Origin: Pseudoneobacillus rhizosphaerae
Lineage (GTDB): Bacteria > Bacillota > Bacilli > Bacillales > Cytobacillaceae
Assembly: GCF_917563885.1 (NCBI RefSeq)
Contig: NZ_CAKJTG010000008.1
Coordinates: 62,001-126,000 of the forward strand
Length of the DNA: 64,000 nt
Direction: 5' to 3'
Shown: piece after piece, positions 44,106-54,500 of the stretch
How positions within the stretch are numbered: position 1 is the first letter of the stretch
Layout: each line of letters begins with the position of its first letter
Translations under genes and position numbers: made by a program
Notes under the pieces: model-generated
Told to the model about the DNA's origin: nothing
The model's database searches: none
What the model saw: the letters and a program-made list of their open reading frames with translations, nothing else

Positions 44106-45772
44106 TTTCTAATAAATATGTTGAAGAATATATCCATCTCTTCGAGTCCGGAAAAGTTAAGTTTAATGAAGAGCGTGTGATATTAGTTGAGTATTTAAAA
44201 AGAGATGTTCTTAGCAGGGATGATTTATATTTCGATGACGAAATGATTGAGAATTGTATTAGGTTTGGTGAAAAGTGGTATTTCCCATTGGGCCCATTCC
44301 AAAGATTCTTGATTGCTTTCGTCTTTTTATTTTTCAAGAAAAACGATCGTGTGTTTTACCGAAAACATTTGTGGATGTTTGGACGGGGTGGCGGTAAGAA
44401 CGGTTTAATATCAGTTGTCACCAATTTTCTTATAAGTGAGTTGCATGGGATACCAGACTACAATATATCTATTATTGCTAACAGTGAAGAACAAGCAAAA
44501 ACTTCACCTGATGAAGTGCACAAAACTGTTAAAAGACATAAAACGCTGCTTAAAGCATTTAAAACAACCCTAACCCAAACTGTATCTAAAATAACTGGAA
44601 GTATCCTCAAATTCAGAACCTCAAACGGTGAAACAAAAGATGGTTTGCGAGACGGTGCTGTTGTCTTTGATGAAATCCATCAATACGAAAGTAATAAAGA
44701 TGTTCGTGTTCATATTTCTGGTTTAGGTAAAAAACCAAATCCTCGTGAGTTCTATATTGGTACAGATGGGTATGTACGTGATGGATTCCTAGACAAGATG
44801 AAAGAAAAAGCATTAAAAGTTTTAAAGGGAGAAGCTCGTGTTAACTCCTTATTCCCTTTCATTTGTAAACTTGACGATGAAAAACAAGTTGATGACCCTG
44901 ATAACTGGGAACTTGCTAACCCAATGCTTTCTAAGCCATTTAGCGAATATGCTGAGGGGTTATTCGAAACAATCAAAGAGGAATACCAAGATTTAGAAGA
45001 CGATCCTTCCAACCGTGAAGAATTCATGACAAAACGTATGAATTTGCCAGTAACAGATTTGGAACGCTCTGTTGCCAAATGGGAAGAAATCGCTGCTACA
45101 AACAAACTACTCCCTGATTTAATAGGAAAAGAGTGTATAGGCGCTATTGACTTTGCTAGTGTAAGAGACTTTGCTGCATGCGGTCTTTTGTTTAGAGATA
45201 GCGAAGATTATATTTTTAAGACCCATTCATTTGTAAGAAAAGAGTTTATTGATATTTATTACGGATATTCAAGAAAAGCAACCGAAATAACCAAACAAAA
45301 ATTTGCACCAATCAAAGAATGGGAAGAGAAAGAACTATTAACAGTTGTAGACGAGCCTACTATAGATCCAAAACACATAGTAGAATGGTTTGTAAAAATG
45401 CGAGAGTATTACAACATCAAAAAAATCATTGGAGATAATTTCCGTATGGAAGCATTAAGAAAACCACTTGAAGAAGCAGGCTTTGAAGTTGAGGTAATAA
45501 GAAATCCTGAAGCTATTCATAGTTTACTTGCTCCTAGAATAGAAGCAGCTTTCGCTAACCAACATATTATTTTCGGTGATAATCCACTCATGAGGTGGTA
45601 CACGCAAAATGTTCTAGTCGTTATTAAAAAGGATGGTAATAAGGTATATAGGAAGAAAGAGCCGGTGAGAAGAAAAACAGACGGTTTCCAGTGTTTTGTC
45701 CATGCAATGTATAGAGCTGATGAAATACCTGTTGATAATGTGGATTTCTTCTTAGATGACATTGACTTTTAA
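44102..45772 (+). CDS. Terminase large subunit
   Basis: 556 aa. ATPase: Walker A-like WMFGRGGGKNGLIS near residue 97, Walker B AVVFDEIHQYESN near 190. Nuclease: CIGAIDFASVRDFAAC with metal-binding Asp, and a later VDNVDFFLDD acidic end. It translocates DNA into the prohead and cuts it. HK97/P27-type cassette with the small subunit and HNH gene. Confidence 0.95.
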   Translation: MISNKYVEEYIHLFESGKVKFNEERVILVEYLKRDVLSRDDLYFDDEMIENCIRFGEKWYFPLGPFQRFLIAFVFLFFKKNDRVFYRKHLWMFGRGGGKNGLISVVTNFLISELHGIPDYNISIIANSEEQAKTSPDEVHKTVKRHKTLLKAFKTTLTQTVSKITGSILKFRTSNGETKDGLRDGAVVFDEIHQYESNKDVRVHISGLGKKPNPREFYIGTDGYVRDGFLDKMKEKALKVLKGEARVNSLFPFICKLDDEKQVDDPDNWELANPMLSKPFSEYAEGLFETIKEEYQDLEDDPSNREEFMTKRMNLPVTDLERSVAKWEEIAATNKLLPDLIGKECIGAIDFASVRDFAACGLLFRDSEDYIFKTHSFVRKEFIDIYYGYSRKATEITKQKFAPIKEWEEKELLTVVDEPTIDPKHIVEWFVKMREYYNIKKIIGDNFRMEALRKPLEEAGFEVEVIRNPEAIHSLLAPRIEAAFANQHIIFGDNPLMRWYTQNVLVVIKKDGNKVYRKKEPVRRKTDGFQCFVHAMYRADEIPVDNVDFFLDDIDF

Positions 45773-45790
45773 AATGAGGGAGGTGAGACA

Positions 45791-46918
45791 TTGGGATTAT
45801 TAGATTTTGTAAAAAACAGAAATAAAGAATTAGAGTATATGTTTGACTTTGATTTAATAGATGGCACGTCTGAAAAAATCCACATGAAAAAACTAGCTAT
45901 ACAGATATGTGTGGATATGATTGCCCGGACCATAAGCCAGTCAGATTTTCGCATCAAAAATGGCAAGGAAATCATTAAGGACGAATTGTATTACCGTTTG
46001 AATGTTCGACCAAATAAAAACCAAACTGCTTCAACTTTTTGGCAACAGTTAGTTCACAAGCTGATAAAAGAAAATGAAGTACTTGTCATAAAAACGGATG
46101 ACGATGATCTGTTGATTGCTGATGCCTTTACTCGTGCGGAATACGCTTTATATGAAGATAACTTTAAAGATGTAGTTGTTAAAAATTTTGAATTCAAACG
46201 CACATTCAAAATGAGTGAAGTCCTGTATTTGGAATATACGAACGAAAAATTAACAACTTTGCTAGATAGTCTTTACACTGATTACGGCGAGCTCTTTGGT
46301 AAAATCATAGAATTCCAGAAACGAAAAGGACAAATCCGTGGACTTGTTGATGTAGAAGCAATTCTTGAAAAGAATGAAAAAGGGCAAGAAAAATTACAGA
46401 ATTACATTAACAAAATCTACAAAGCCTTTAGCGAAAAATCAGTCGCTATCGTCCCACAACAAAAAGGATTTAAGTTAGAAGAATCGAAACAGTCTCAACA
46501 AAATCATCCTGTTGAAGAGGTTAACAAAGTAACGGATGGATTTTTATATCAAGTCGCCAATGCTTTAGGAATTCCTATTGCGTTACTAAAAGGTGAAATG
46601 GCAGATGTGGAAAAACAAACAAGGAATTATATGAATTTCTGCATTGGTCCTTTTATAAAGAAAATAAAAGATGAAGGCGATGCAAAGTTTATTGAAAAAG
46701 CAGATTTTCTCAAAGGTAAACGGATGGATATTAGAAAAATTTCCTATAATAATATCTTCGACGTAGCCACATCTGTGGATAAATTACGTTCAAGTGGTGT
46801 CATGAACGGTAATGAATTACGCGAAGAGTTAGGGTTAGAAAGGGAGGATGACCCGATGCTAGAGAAATATGTTATGACGAAAAATTATTCTGAATCGGTT
46901 GAAGGAGGTGAGAAATAA
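45791..46918 (+). CDS. Portal protein (HK97 type)
   Basis: 375 aa, TTG start with GGGAGGTGAGA upstream. Portal features: KLAIQICVDMIARTISQSDF, LYYRLNVRPNKNQTASTFW, VANALGIPIALLKGEMADVE and the C-terminal LRSSGVMNGNELREELGLE. Forms the dodecameric DNA channel. Followed with no gap by the protease. Confidence 0.93.
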   Translation: MGLLDFVKNRNKELEYMFDFDLIDGTSEKIHMKKLAIQICVDMIARTISQSDFRIKNGKEIIKDELYYRLNVRPNKNQTASTFWQQLVHKLIKENEVLVIKTDDDDLLIADAFTRAEYALYEDNFKDVVVKNFEFKRTFKMSEVLYLEYTNEKLTTLLDSLYTDYGELFGKIIEFQKRKGQIRGLVDVEAILEKNEKGQEKLQNYINKIYKAFSEKSVAIVPQQKGFKLEESKQSQQNHPVEEVNKVTDGFLYQVANALGIPIALLKGEMADVEKQTRNYMNFCIGPFIKKIKDEGDAKFIEKADFLKGKRMDIRKISYNNIFDVATSVDKLRSSGVMNGNELREELGLEREDDPMLEKYVMTKNYSESVEGGEK

Positions 46919-47635
46919 GTGAAGCATAAAATTAAAGGAGATATCATTAGCTGGAACTCTAGTATTTGGGATTTCAATTATATGATGAAATCTATTAAAG
47001 AGGATGAGGACATTGATTTGTCAATTAATTCCTATGGTGGTGACGCTTTTATCGGAATTGATATTTGCAATACGTTAAGAGATCATAAAGGCTATGTCAC
47101 TGTCACGATCACTGGAATTGCGGCATCTGCTGCAAGTGTTATGTGTATGGGAGCTGATAAAATCAGAGCTTACGCAAATACCATGATGATGGTCCACAAT
47201 GCCCAAACTTTTGCTTATGGTGACGCAAAAAAACTTCGCAAATCTGCAGATAACGTCGAAAAGGTTAGCCAGGCTGTTTTGAAGTCTTATACAAATCGTG
47301 TCGATGAAGAAAAAATGAAAAATCTGCTTGATGAAGAAACATACTTAACCGCAGAGGAAGCATTAGCACTTGGCTTGATTGATGAAATAATCGATGGAGA
47401 TCCCGAAGAAGTTGAATCAGAACTTTATGAGAACAAAGCTAAAGAATTTAATAATAAGTTGGCACCGAAACAACCAGAACCATCCTCGAACATTGACGAA
47501 AATACATTAAAACAAATGTTTGCTGAGTTTAAAAATGAATTAACAAATGAATTAAAACCTAAAGAGCCTATCCCTGAACCTGCTCCTAAGCAGCAGAATC
47601 TTGGTACGCTCTTTTTAAATTTGGGAGGTAAGTAA
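46919..47635 (+). CDS. ClpP-like head maturation protease
   Basis: 238 aa, GTG start next to the portal stop. ClpP fold: INSYGGDAFIGIDICNTLR, catalytic Ser in GIAASAASVMCMGADKI, His in MMMVHNAQTFAYG, Asp downstream (LIDEIIDGDPEEV). The last 90 residues (Pro/Glu-rich, KPKEPIPEPAPKQ) may act as scaffold. It trims the capsid protein encoded next. Confidence 0.92.
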   Translation: MKHKIKGDIISWNSSIWDFNYMMKSIKEDEDIDLSINSYGGDAFIGIDICNTLRDHKGYVTVTITGIAASAASVMCMGADKIRAYANTMMMVHNAQTFAYGDAKKLRKSADNVEKVSQAVLKSYTNRVDEEKMKNLLDEETYLTAEEALALGLIDEIIDGDPEEVESELYENKAKEFNNKLAPKQPEPSSNIDENTLKQMFAEFKNELTNELKPKEPIPEPAPKQQNLGTLFLNLGGK

Positions 47636-47637
47636 AT

Positions 47638-48774
47638 ATGACAATTAAATTTAATAACTTTGAAGAAAAGAAATTAGCATTTGCTAAAGCTACACAAGAA
47701 GGTACTCCTGAGCAGCAATCAGTTGCATTAAATGCCATGATTGAGGCACTTGCAAGTGATGTACAATCGGATATTTTGAATCAAGTCAATGAATCGATTC
47801 TTGATCGTTCCATCATGCAAGCACGCGGACAAAATGTCCTTACTAGCGAAGAAATGAAATTCTTTAACGCTGTTGTCCAAGATGGTGGTTTTAAAGATAC
47901 TGAAACGCTACCTAAGACGACACAAGAGCGTATTTTTGATGACCTTGTGGAAGAACATCCACTCCTTCAACATATCGGGTTACAAAATCTTGGAGCAGTC
48001 ACAGAATTTATTTATGGTGATCCAGAGGGTGCTGCAGTATGGGGTCCATTATTTGGAGACATCCAAGGACAATTAAACGCTACATTCCGTAAAGAATCTA
48101 TCAGCCAACTTAAATTAACAGCATTTATTCCTTTAGCAAATGACATGCTTAAATTAGGTCCGGTATGGGTTGAACGTTATGTTCGCACTATGATTACAGA
48201 GGCAATGGCTGTAGGCTTAGAAAAAGGTTTTGTTGCTGGTACAGGTAAAGATCAACCTATTGGATTATTAAAAGATATTAAAGGTAATGTGATTGATGGC
48301 GTTTATCCGGATAAAGAATCTGCTGGTACTTTAACGTTTGAACCAGGACGCACGACTATTAATGAATTAAAAGGCGTTGTCAAAAAGCTTGCTATTCGAC
48401 CAGTTGGAAAAGACAATGTGGAAAAAGTACGCAATGTCGCCGGAAAGGTCGTTATGGTAACAAATCCATTTGACACATTTGATATCCAGGCTAATGCAAC
48501 AATTCAAAATGCAGCTGGTGTTTACGTTACGAATCTTCCGTTTAATCCTACTCCAACAGAATCTGTGTTTGTTCCACAAGGAAAGATTTTATTCTTTGTT
48601 AAAGGCGAATACATTGCTGCGATGGGTGGGACGGAACCTATTAAAAAGTTTGATCAAACTCTGGCAATGGAAGATGCAACTCTTTATATCGCTAAACAAT
48701 TTGCGACTGGTAAGCCAAAAGACAATTTTGCTGCACAAGTTTATACATTAGACTTAACAACTCCAGAAGTTTAA
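47638..48774 (+). CDS. Major capsid protein (HK97 fold)
   Basis: 378 aa, SD GGGAGGTAAGTAA. N-terminal helical delta-like region (about 1-95: LALAKATQEG-type, ASDVQSDILNQVNESILDRS) probably cut by the protease; then HK97 core motifs PLLQHIGLQNLGAVTEFIYG and AVGLEKGFVAGTGKDQPIGLL. Forms the icosahedral head. Confidence 0.95.
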   Translation: MTIKFNNFEEKKLAFAKATQEGTPEQQSVALNAMIEALASDVQSDILNQVNESILDRSIMQARGQNVLTSEEMKFFNAVVQDGGFKDTETLPKTTQERIFDDLVEEHPLLQHIGLQNLGAVTEFIYGDPEGAAVWGPLFGDIQGQLNATFRKESISQLKLTAFIPLANDMLKLGPVWVERYVRTMITEAMAVGLEKGFVAGTGKDQPIGLLKDIKGNVIDGVYPDKESAGTLTFEPGRTTINELKGVVKKLAIRPVGKDNVEKVRNVAGKVVMVTNPFDTFDIQANATIQNAAGVYVTNLPFNPTPTESVFVPQGKILFFVKGEYIAAMGGTEPIKKFDQTLAMEDATLYIAKQFATGKPKDNFAAQVYTLDLTTPEV

Positions 48775-48789
48775 AGGGGGGCTTAGTCA

Positions 48790-48984
48790 ATGTATAAAGT
48801 AATCAATAGATTTATAGACAAAGAGGATAATGATACGCTTTATGAAGCGGGTGAGGTTTATCCTAAAGGAAACTATAAACCTTCTAAAAAGCGGATTGAA
48901 TTACTTTTAAAGGAGCATCCTTCCTATAACTGCAAATTTATCGAAAAAGTAAAAGAGGAAAAGAAACCTTCTGATAAGGGGTGA
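48790..48984 (+). CDS. 64-aa head-region protein
   Basis: ATG with AGGGGGGCTTAGTCA upstream. YKVINRFIDKEDNDTLYEAG then EVYPKGNYKPSKKRIELLLK is a common small protein found directly after capsid genes in Bacillus siphophages. Its exact structural role is not established. Confidence 0.75.
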   Translation: MYKVINRFIDKEDNDTLYEAGEVYPKGNYKPSKKRIELLLKEHPSYNCKFIEKVKEEKKPSDKG

Positions 48985-48990
48985 TGTTAG

Positions 48991-49278
48991 ATGAGCATCA
49001 CTGATACTGTTTTAGGTGAGTTTAAAGAGAGGATGCACTTAGAGGATCATGAAGATGAGAACCTAAGACGCATCCTTTCTGCGTCTGTTGTCGCTTTAAA
49101 AAAAGCCTGTGGAGATTATGACATTAACTCTGATGAAGACTTTAAAGAGCTTGTTTTTGAACGTTCACGATACGTCTATAACGATGCTTTAGAATTTTTT
49201 AATAAGAACTTCTTAAGCGAGATTAATAGTTTGGGAATATCTAAAGCATTAGAAGGTGATTCGGATGCAACCGTTTAA
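48991..49278 (+). CDS. Head-tail connector (HK97 gp6-like adaptor)
   Basis: 95 aa, SD AAGGGGTGATG. Helical: VLGEFKERMHLEDHEDENLR, KACGDYDINSDEDFKELVFE, RSRYVYNDALEFFNKNF, the usual pattern of gp6-like adaptors that dock on the portal. Overlaps the next gene by 14 bp. Confidence 0.82.
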   Translation: MSITDTVLGEFKERMHLEDHEDENLRRILSASVVALKKACGDYDINSDEDFKELVFERSRYVYNDALEFFNKNFLSEINSLGISKALEGDSDATV

Positions 49279-49606
49279 ATACAAGCCCAAGAAAAATTCA
49301 GGATTGTTAAAACATAAAATTACTTTTTTAAAGCCTCCTGGTGAAATTGTAAATGGGTGGCCCACACAAGATTGGACGGAACATGTCACTGTGTGGGCAG
49401 GGATTGAAACACAAAAGGGTTTACGTCTATTTGAATCGGCAGCTGTTCAAATGCAAGACTTAAAAAAGTTTAGCATCCGTTATAGAAATGATGTGGAAGA
49501 TACTATGCGTATCCGTCATAAAGGACAAGATTACGATATTTTTTCTATGACGAATGACGATGAAAACAATCAGTGGTACACAATCCTTGTTAGGGAGGTG
49601 CTTTGA
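49265..49606 (+). CDS. Head closure / head-tail joining protein
   Basis: 113 aa from ATG 49265 with GAAGGTGATTCGG upstream. Beta-rich: LLKHKITFLKPPGEIVNGWP, VTVWAGIETQKGLRLFESAA, RYRNDVEDTMRIRHKGQDYD is the SPP1 gp16-like closure pattern. Overlaps the next frame. Confidence 0.85.
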   Translation: MQPFKYKPKKNSGLLKHKITFLKPPGEIVNGWPTQDWTEHVTVWAGIETQKGLRLFESAAVQMQDLKKFSIRYRNDVEDTMRIRHKGQDYDIFSMTNDDENNQWYTILVREVL

Positions 49607-49608
49607 TT

Positions 49609-50013
49609 TTGGAAGTGAAAATTACAGGACTTGACGATATTCTACAAAACTTAATGCGATTGAACCTGAATGAAACTGTTGAAAACAAAGCACTTACCGA
49701 AGCAGGAAAAGTGATCAAAACAGCTATCGAATCTGAATCGAAGTTCGGCAATCGTTCCAGAGGTATTTACAAAAATAATATTAAACTAAGGCGACCTAAA
49801 GATGGTGAGGTAATCATCCACAGTAGTAAAGCCTACCACGGACATATAATCGAATTTGGCCGAAGTGGTGGATCAATAATTACCAAAAAAGGCAAGAAAA
49901 TCACTTGGGGTCCAACAGCTCCAAACCCAGTCTTTGCTAGAGGTTTTGAATCTAGCAAAAATGAAGCTAAAGAAGCAATGATTGCCGAAATTCAGAAAGG
50001 ACTTGGATTATGA
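49609..50013 (+). CDS. HK97 gp10-like / tail completion protein
   Basis: 134 aa from TTG 49609, 8 bp after AGGGAGGTG; TTG 49603 is too close to it. VKITGLDDILQNLMRLNL, HSSKAYHGHIIEFGRSGG and NPVFARGFESSKNEAKEAMI match the HK97 gp10 family. Stop overlaps the next gene (ATGA). Confidence 0.85.
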   Translation: MEVKITGLDDILQNLMRLNLNETVENKALTEAGKVIKTAIESESKFGNRSRGIYKNNIKLRRPKDGEVIIHSSKAYHGHIIEFGRSGGSIITKKGKKITWGPTAPNPVFARGFESSKNEAKEAMIAEIQKGLGL

Positions 50014-50354
50014 TTGATTTAGTAGAATTCGTCACTTCCACACTCTCTGATATAGGCGCGCCAGTTGTTTTTCAAGCATATCCAGCTGGATCCACTCCTC
50101 CTGCTCAATATATTACTTTTCATGAATATCATACAGGTCCAGAACTCGAGGCAGCTGATGTAGAAATTACAACTGAAAGGTTAATCAATCTAAATGTATG
50201 GTCAAAAAGCAACTATACTTCTCTAGTTAATTCTGTGCGAAAAACACTAGAAAAAGCAGGGTTTGAAAGAACATTTGAATTTGATGCTCCTTACATGGAT
50301 GGGGATTCCCATTTTAATAAAGTAATGCGATTTAAGTTTATAGATGAATATTAA
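50010..50354 (+). CDS. Tail terminator-like protein
   Basis: 114 aa. IDLVEFVTSTLSDIGAPVVF, YPAGSTPPAQYITFHEYHTG and INLNVWSKSNYTSLVNSVRK fit tail-terminator (gpU/DUF3168-like) proteins that cap the tail tube. Position between gp10-like and major tail genes supports it. Confidence 0.78.
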   Translation: MIDLVEFVTSTLSDIGAPVVFQAYPAGSTPPAQYITFHEYHTGPELEAADVEITTERLINLNVWSKSNYTSLVNSVRKTLEKAGFERTFEFDAPYMDGDSHFNKVMRFKFIDEY

Positions 50355-50374
50355 AATTTAGGAGGTAACAACGC

Positions 50375-50947
50375 ATGACACCAGTACAAGAAAAAGTACA
50401 AAAGGTAAGTCTCAAAAAGCTACATTATGCAATTATGACGGATGAAACAACTGAAGAACATGGTGAAGTAAAAACACTTACTATGCCTATCGAGTTAACA
50501 CTCACGCCGAACTTCTCAGAAGCGACATTCGATGCCGGGGATCGTGTAGTAGCAAACGAAGTACAACTCGACACAATCACCATTGCCGGACAGGTGGCCG
50601 ACCTTCCTACTGAGGTGCAAGCGGACTGGTACGGTCATAAGTTGTCTGATGAAAAGGGTTTGATCATGAACGCTAATGACACGCCGAATTATCTTGCAAT
50701 TGGATTTGAAAGTGGCTCGAAACTCGTTTGGTTATACAAAGCTAAATTTAAGCCAACAGAAGAATCGAACGCGACAAAGAAAAAAGGTGAGACTGCATTT
50801 AAGCAATCCGGATTCACTGGTGAAGCGATTCCACTTGAAGACGGTACTTTGAAGTATACAGTTCGCACAGATGATGTTGGCGTAACTGTGAACGCCACTA
50901 CATTTTTTGCGACAGTTAAAAAACCAACCGTTACACCAGCACCGTAA
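50375..50947 (+). CDS. Major tail protein
   Basis: 190 aa, SD TTAGGAGG. EKVQKVSLKKLHYAIMTDET, TPNFSEATFDAGDRVVANE, GHKLSDEKGLIMNANDTPNY, AFKQSGFTGEAIPLEDGTLK: the phi13/TP901-like major tail protein pattern. Polymerises into the tail tube. Followed by a terminator. Confidence 0.9.
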   Translation: MTPVQEKVQKVSLKKLHYAIMTDETTEEHGEVKTLTMPIELTLTPNFSEATFDAGDRVVANEVQLDTITIAGQVADLPTEVQADWYGHKLSDEKGLIMNANDTPNYLAIGFESGSKLVWLYKAKFKPTEESNATKKKGETAFKQSGFTGEAIPLEDGTLKYTVRTDDVGVTVNATTFFATVKKPTVTPAP

Positions 50948-50949
50948 TT

Positions 50950-50982
50950 AGAGGGGAGGATTTAATTATCCTCCTCTTTTTT
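50950..50982 (+). terminator. Terminator after the major tail gene
   Basis: AGAGGGGAGGAT pairs with ATCCTCCTCT (one G bulged) around TTAATT, then six T. It would reduce expression of downstream tail genes relative to the tube protein. Confidence 0.85.
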
Positions 50983-51004
50983 ATTACCGAAAAGGAGAAT
51001 AATA

Positions 51005-51319
51005 ATGCAAATAACATTAAAAATTGATGGTAAGGACAAGACATTCACAAATGATTTTATCCCAGGACGAATATTCCGAAATGCTTTACTTTTAAATAAA
51101 AAAATGAAAGAGGAAGGTTCTGATTTAACCGCTGAACTTTTCGACGAACTTGTAGAGTTTTGTGTAGTTACTTTTGGAAAACGATTTACTTTAGACGAGT
51201 TTTGGGACGGTATTGATGCTAGACATCTCGATAGTGAAGTAATGCGAATTTACAACGATGTCCTAAGCTTTGGAGGATTATCAGTCCCAAGTGATGAGGG
51301 AAACGATCTGGGGAAGTAA
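51005..51319 (+). CDS. Tail assembly chaperone (gpG-like)
   Basis: 104 aa, SD AAAAGGAG. QITLKIDGKDKTFTNDFIPG, FDELVEFCVVTFGKRFTLDE and DGIDARHLDSEVMRIYNDVL match tail chaperones of siphophages. It carries a -1 slip site near its end giving a longer product (see 51304-51480). Confidence 0.85.
   Translation: MQITLKIDGKDKTFTNDFIPGRIFRNALLLNKKMKEEGSDLTAELFDELVEFCVVTFGKRFTLDEFWDGIDARHLDSEVMRIYNDVLSFGGLSVPSDEGNDLGK
51298..51304 (+). promoter_or_regulatory. -1 programmed frameshift slippery site
   Basis: G-GGA-AAC in the zero frame of the gpG-like gene, a canonical X-XXY-YYZ heptamer, five codons before its stop. The -1 frame is open from here to TGA 51478-51480. Confidence 0.8.
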
Positions 51320-51480
51320 GTGATTTTGACGCTTACGATTATATAAAAGAGTGGTATCGAGAGCGTATGCGTGAGGGTTATAAACTCCACGAAATAGATG
51401 AAATGGATATTAAATTTTGGTTTGAATTAAATACAGTTCATACGGAATACATCACAGCCGACGATTTGGATTGGTTGTGA
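51304..51480 (+). CDS. Frameshift extension (gpT-like part of gpGT)
   Basis: Read in -1 frame after the slip: RSGEVSDFDAYDYIKEWYRE, LHEIDEMDIKFWFELNTVHT, then EYITADDLDWL. 58 codons added to 100 of gpG give a 158-aa fusion. It has no start codon of its own with an SD. The fused form helps load the tape measure during tail assembly, by analogy with lambda gpGT. Confidence 0.8.
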   Translation, partial: RSGEVSDFDAYDYIKEWYRERMREGYKLHEIDEMDIKFWFELNTVHTEYITADDLDWL

Positions 51481-51528
51481 TTTTTTTGTGTTCAAAATAA
51501 TGTCACTGACTGAAAACGGGTGAAATAT

Positions 51529-54500
51529 ATGACAACTAATATTGGTAGTTTAGCAGTCTCTCTATCTCTCGACGCTTCCAAATTTAACGGTAGCATGGCA
51601 CAAGTTGACCGGAATCTTAGAGTAATGGGGTCAGAGCTGAAGGCGATAAAAGCACTTGGTTCAGAATATGGTAAGTCGCTAGATGGGCTTAAATCCAAGA
51701 AGGATATATTATCGCGCACCTTGGAAACTGCAAATATTAAACTTACCGAAACTCGTAAAAAGTATGATGAATTGAAAGCTTCTGGAACTGCTAACGAAGC
51801 CCAACTTGAACGCCAAGCGAAAAAAGTTAACGATGCACAAGCTCAATTTAACCATTTAAAAACCGAACTAAATGATGTGGAAAAGGCCCTAAAAATTCAA
51901 TCATCCACTTGGACACAGCTTTCCCAAAAGCTTGAACCTATTGGTGCAAAGCTAAAAACTGTTGGGGATGGCATGGTAACAGTTGGCAAAGACTTGTCTA
52001 TGAAAGTTACCGCTCCAATTGTTGCTATGGGTACTGCTGCTTTTAAAACGGCGGTAGATTTTGAATCAGCATTCGCAGGAGTGAGAAAAACAGTAGATGG
52101 GACTGAAGCTGAATTTAAGGCTCTATCATCTGGTATCCGTAATATGGCTAAAGAGATTCCTGCTGCTGCGACTGAGATTGCAGGTGTAGCTGAAGCTGCA
52201 GGACAACTAGGAATAAAGAAAGAGGCTATTCTTGGGTTTACCAGAACGATGGTGGATTTAGGCGTATCAACAAACTTAACTAGCGATCAAGCGGCAACCG
52301 CATTAGCACGATTAGCCAACATCACACAAATGCCTCAAACGGAATTCGACCGCCTTGGATCCAGTATTGTAGCACTTGGAAATAGCATGGCCACAACTGA
52401 AGCTGAGATTGTCGAAATGTCACTACGTCTTGCCGGACAAGGAAAACAAATCGGGTTGACAGAGGCACAGATTACGGCACTGGCAGGGACTATGAGTAGT
52501 TTGGGAATTGAGGCCGAAGCAGGCGGAACAGCCATGAGTACGGTCCTGAAAAAAATGCAAGCCGCAGTAATGAACGGTGGAAAATCATTAAATGCGTTTT
52601 CTAAAGCCGCCGGAGTAGACGCAAAGACTTTTACAAAAGCATGGAAGGACGATCCGATAAAAGCTTTAGATATTTTTGTAAAAGGATTATCTGCATCTTC
52701 AAAAGCTGGAGGAAACCTTTCTAAAACTTTAGCTGATTTAGCGATTTCTGGCATCCGTGAACAAGATGTACTATTAAGGATGTCGGGAGCATCGGACATA
52801 CTTTCAAAAGCTGTAGCCACATCTACAAAAGCTTGGGAAGACAATAACGCTTTAACCAAAGAGGCTGAGCAACGTTATAAGACAACAGCATCCCAATTAA
52901 AAATAATGTGGAATCAGGTAAAAGATTTAGGGATAACCATTGGAAATATTTTAATTCCGATTGTAATGGATTTGGTTGATAAAATTACACCAATAATTCA
53001 GAAGTTTGCCGATATGGATACCGGTACCCAAAAAGTTATTTTAGGAATAGCGGGAATAGCCGCAGCTATTGGACCTGTTTTAGTAATAGGAGGGACATTA
53101 GTAAGTTCTTTGGGTGCAATTGTTACAGCAGTTGGTACTGTATCAGGTGCTATTGCAGTAGTTACTACAGGTGCAGTAGCAGCCACACCAGCAGTAGGAG
53201 CCTTAGCTGGGGCATTCACAATTCTAACAGGTCCAATTGGTTTGACGATTGCAGCTGTAGCCGCATTAACCGTCGCTGGTATTGCTTTGTATAAACATTT
53301 GAGTAAAGATGCCATACCAGAAGTAGAACGCTTTGGAAAAGAAACATCCAAAGCCACAAAAGAGGCATTGGGTAGCTACTTTGAACTTTCGGACAGTGCT
53401 TCTCAAAAATTAGCAGAGCTTTCTATCAATCAACAAACAATTACATCTGAAATGAAAGAATCTCTAGTTGGCATATACGCTGAAATGAACGCAAAAATCC
53501 TGGCTAAAATGGACGAAAGACACGAGCAACAATTAGACAAGTTAAGACAATTTTTCCTTAAATCTAATGCTTTAACGGCCGAAGAGGAGGAAAAGATTCT
53601 TGCTGACCAGGAACAGCGAAATAAGCAGGAAGTTTACGACCAAGAACAAAAAGAAGCCAGGATAAAAGAGATTTTGGAAAAAGCAACAAAAGAAAAACGG
53701 GCTTTAACCGAAAACGAAAGAAGAGTAATTAACACCATACAGAACAGCATGAACGAAAATGCGGTTAATTATCTTTCAAAAAATGAAGTAGAATCAAAGG
53801 CTATTCTGGAACGCATAAAACAATCTGCAGGAGACTTGTCAGCAAGACAAGCAGCTGAGGTTGTTAAAAATTCCAGTAAACAAAGAGATGGAGCGGTTAA
53901 AGAAGCAGAAAAGCAATACAATGAATCCATGGCTCAAATCATCCGTATGCGGGATGAGACTGGTGTCATATCCGCTGAGCAAGCAGAAAGAATGATAAAG
54001 GAGGCATCTAAACAACGAGATGAAGTGGTTAAACGAGCGAAGGACATGCATAAAGATGTCGTTAAAGCAGCCAAGGAGCAAGCAAAGGATCATGTGAATG
54101 AAGTTGATTGGGAGACCGGTGAAATCCTTTCTAAATGGGATGCCTTTATTGTAGATTTTAAAAGTAAAAGCTTAAAACAAATTGGTAAAGATTCTGTTCA
54201 AGGTTTGATAGATGGGATTGCTATCATGTCAAATCCTCTAGGAGCTGCAATCCGAAAAATTGCTAAGATTATTCCGGATGAAATGAAAAAATCCCTAGAT
54301 ATCCACTCCCCTTCGAAGGTTACCGAAAAAATAGGGGGACAAGCCGGTGACGGTGTAATTAAGGGAATTAATAATAAACAAAAAGCTATTGCTGCAGCAG
54401 CAAGGAAAGCAGCAGTTACAGCAGCAAAAAACTTCAAAGAAGCATTCGACAAAGCAAACTATAATTTTAAAATGGGTGCAATCGATTCATCGGAATATAT

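Noticed and set aside
52335-52859. 174-codon minus-strand frame inside the tape measure gene
   Set aside because: Antisense shadow of a clearly coding region; Ala/Ser-rich composition reflects the opposite strand.
53839-54093. Several other minus-strand frames in the tape measure gene
   Set aside because: All lack SDs and lie wholly opposite conserved coding sequence.
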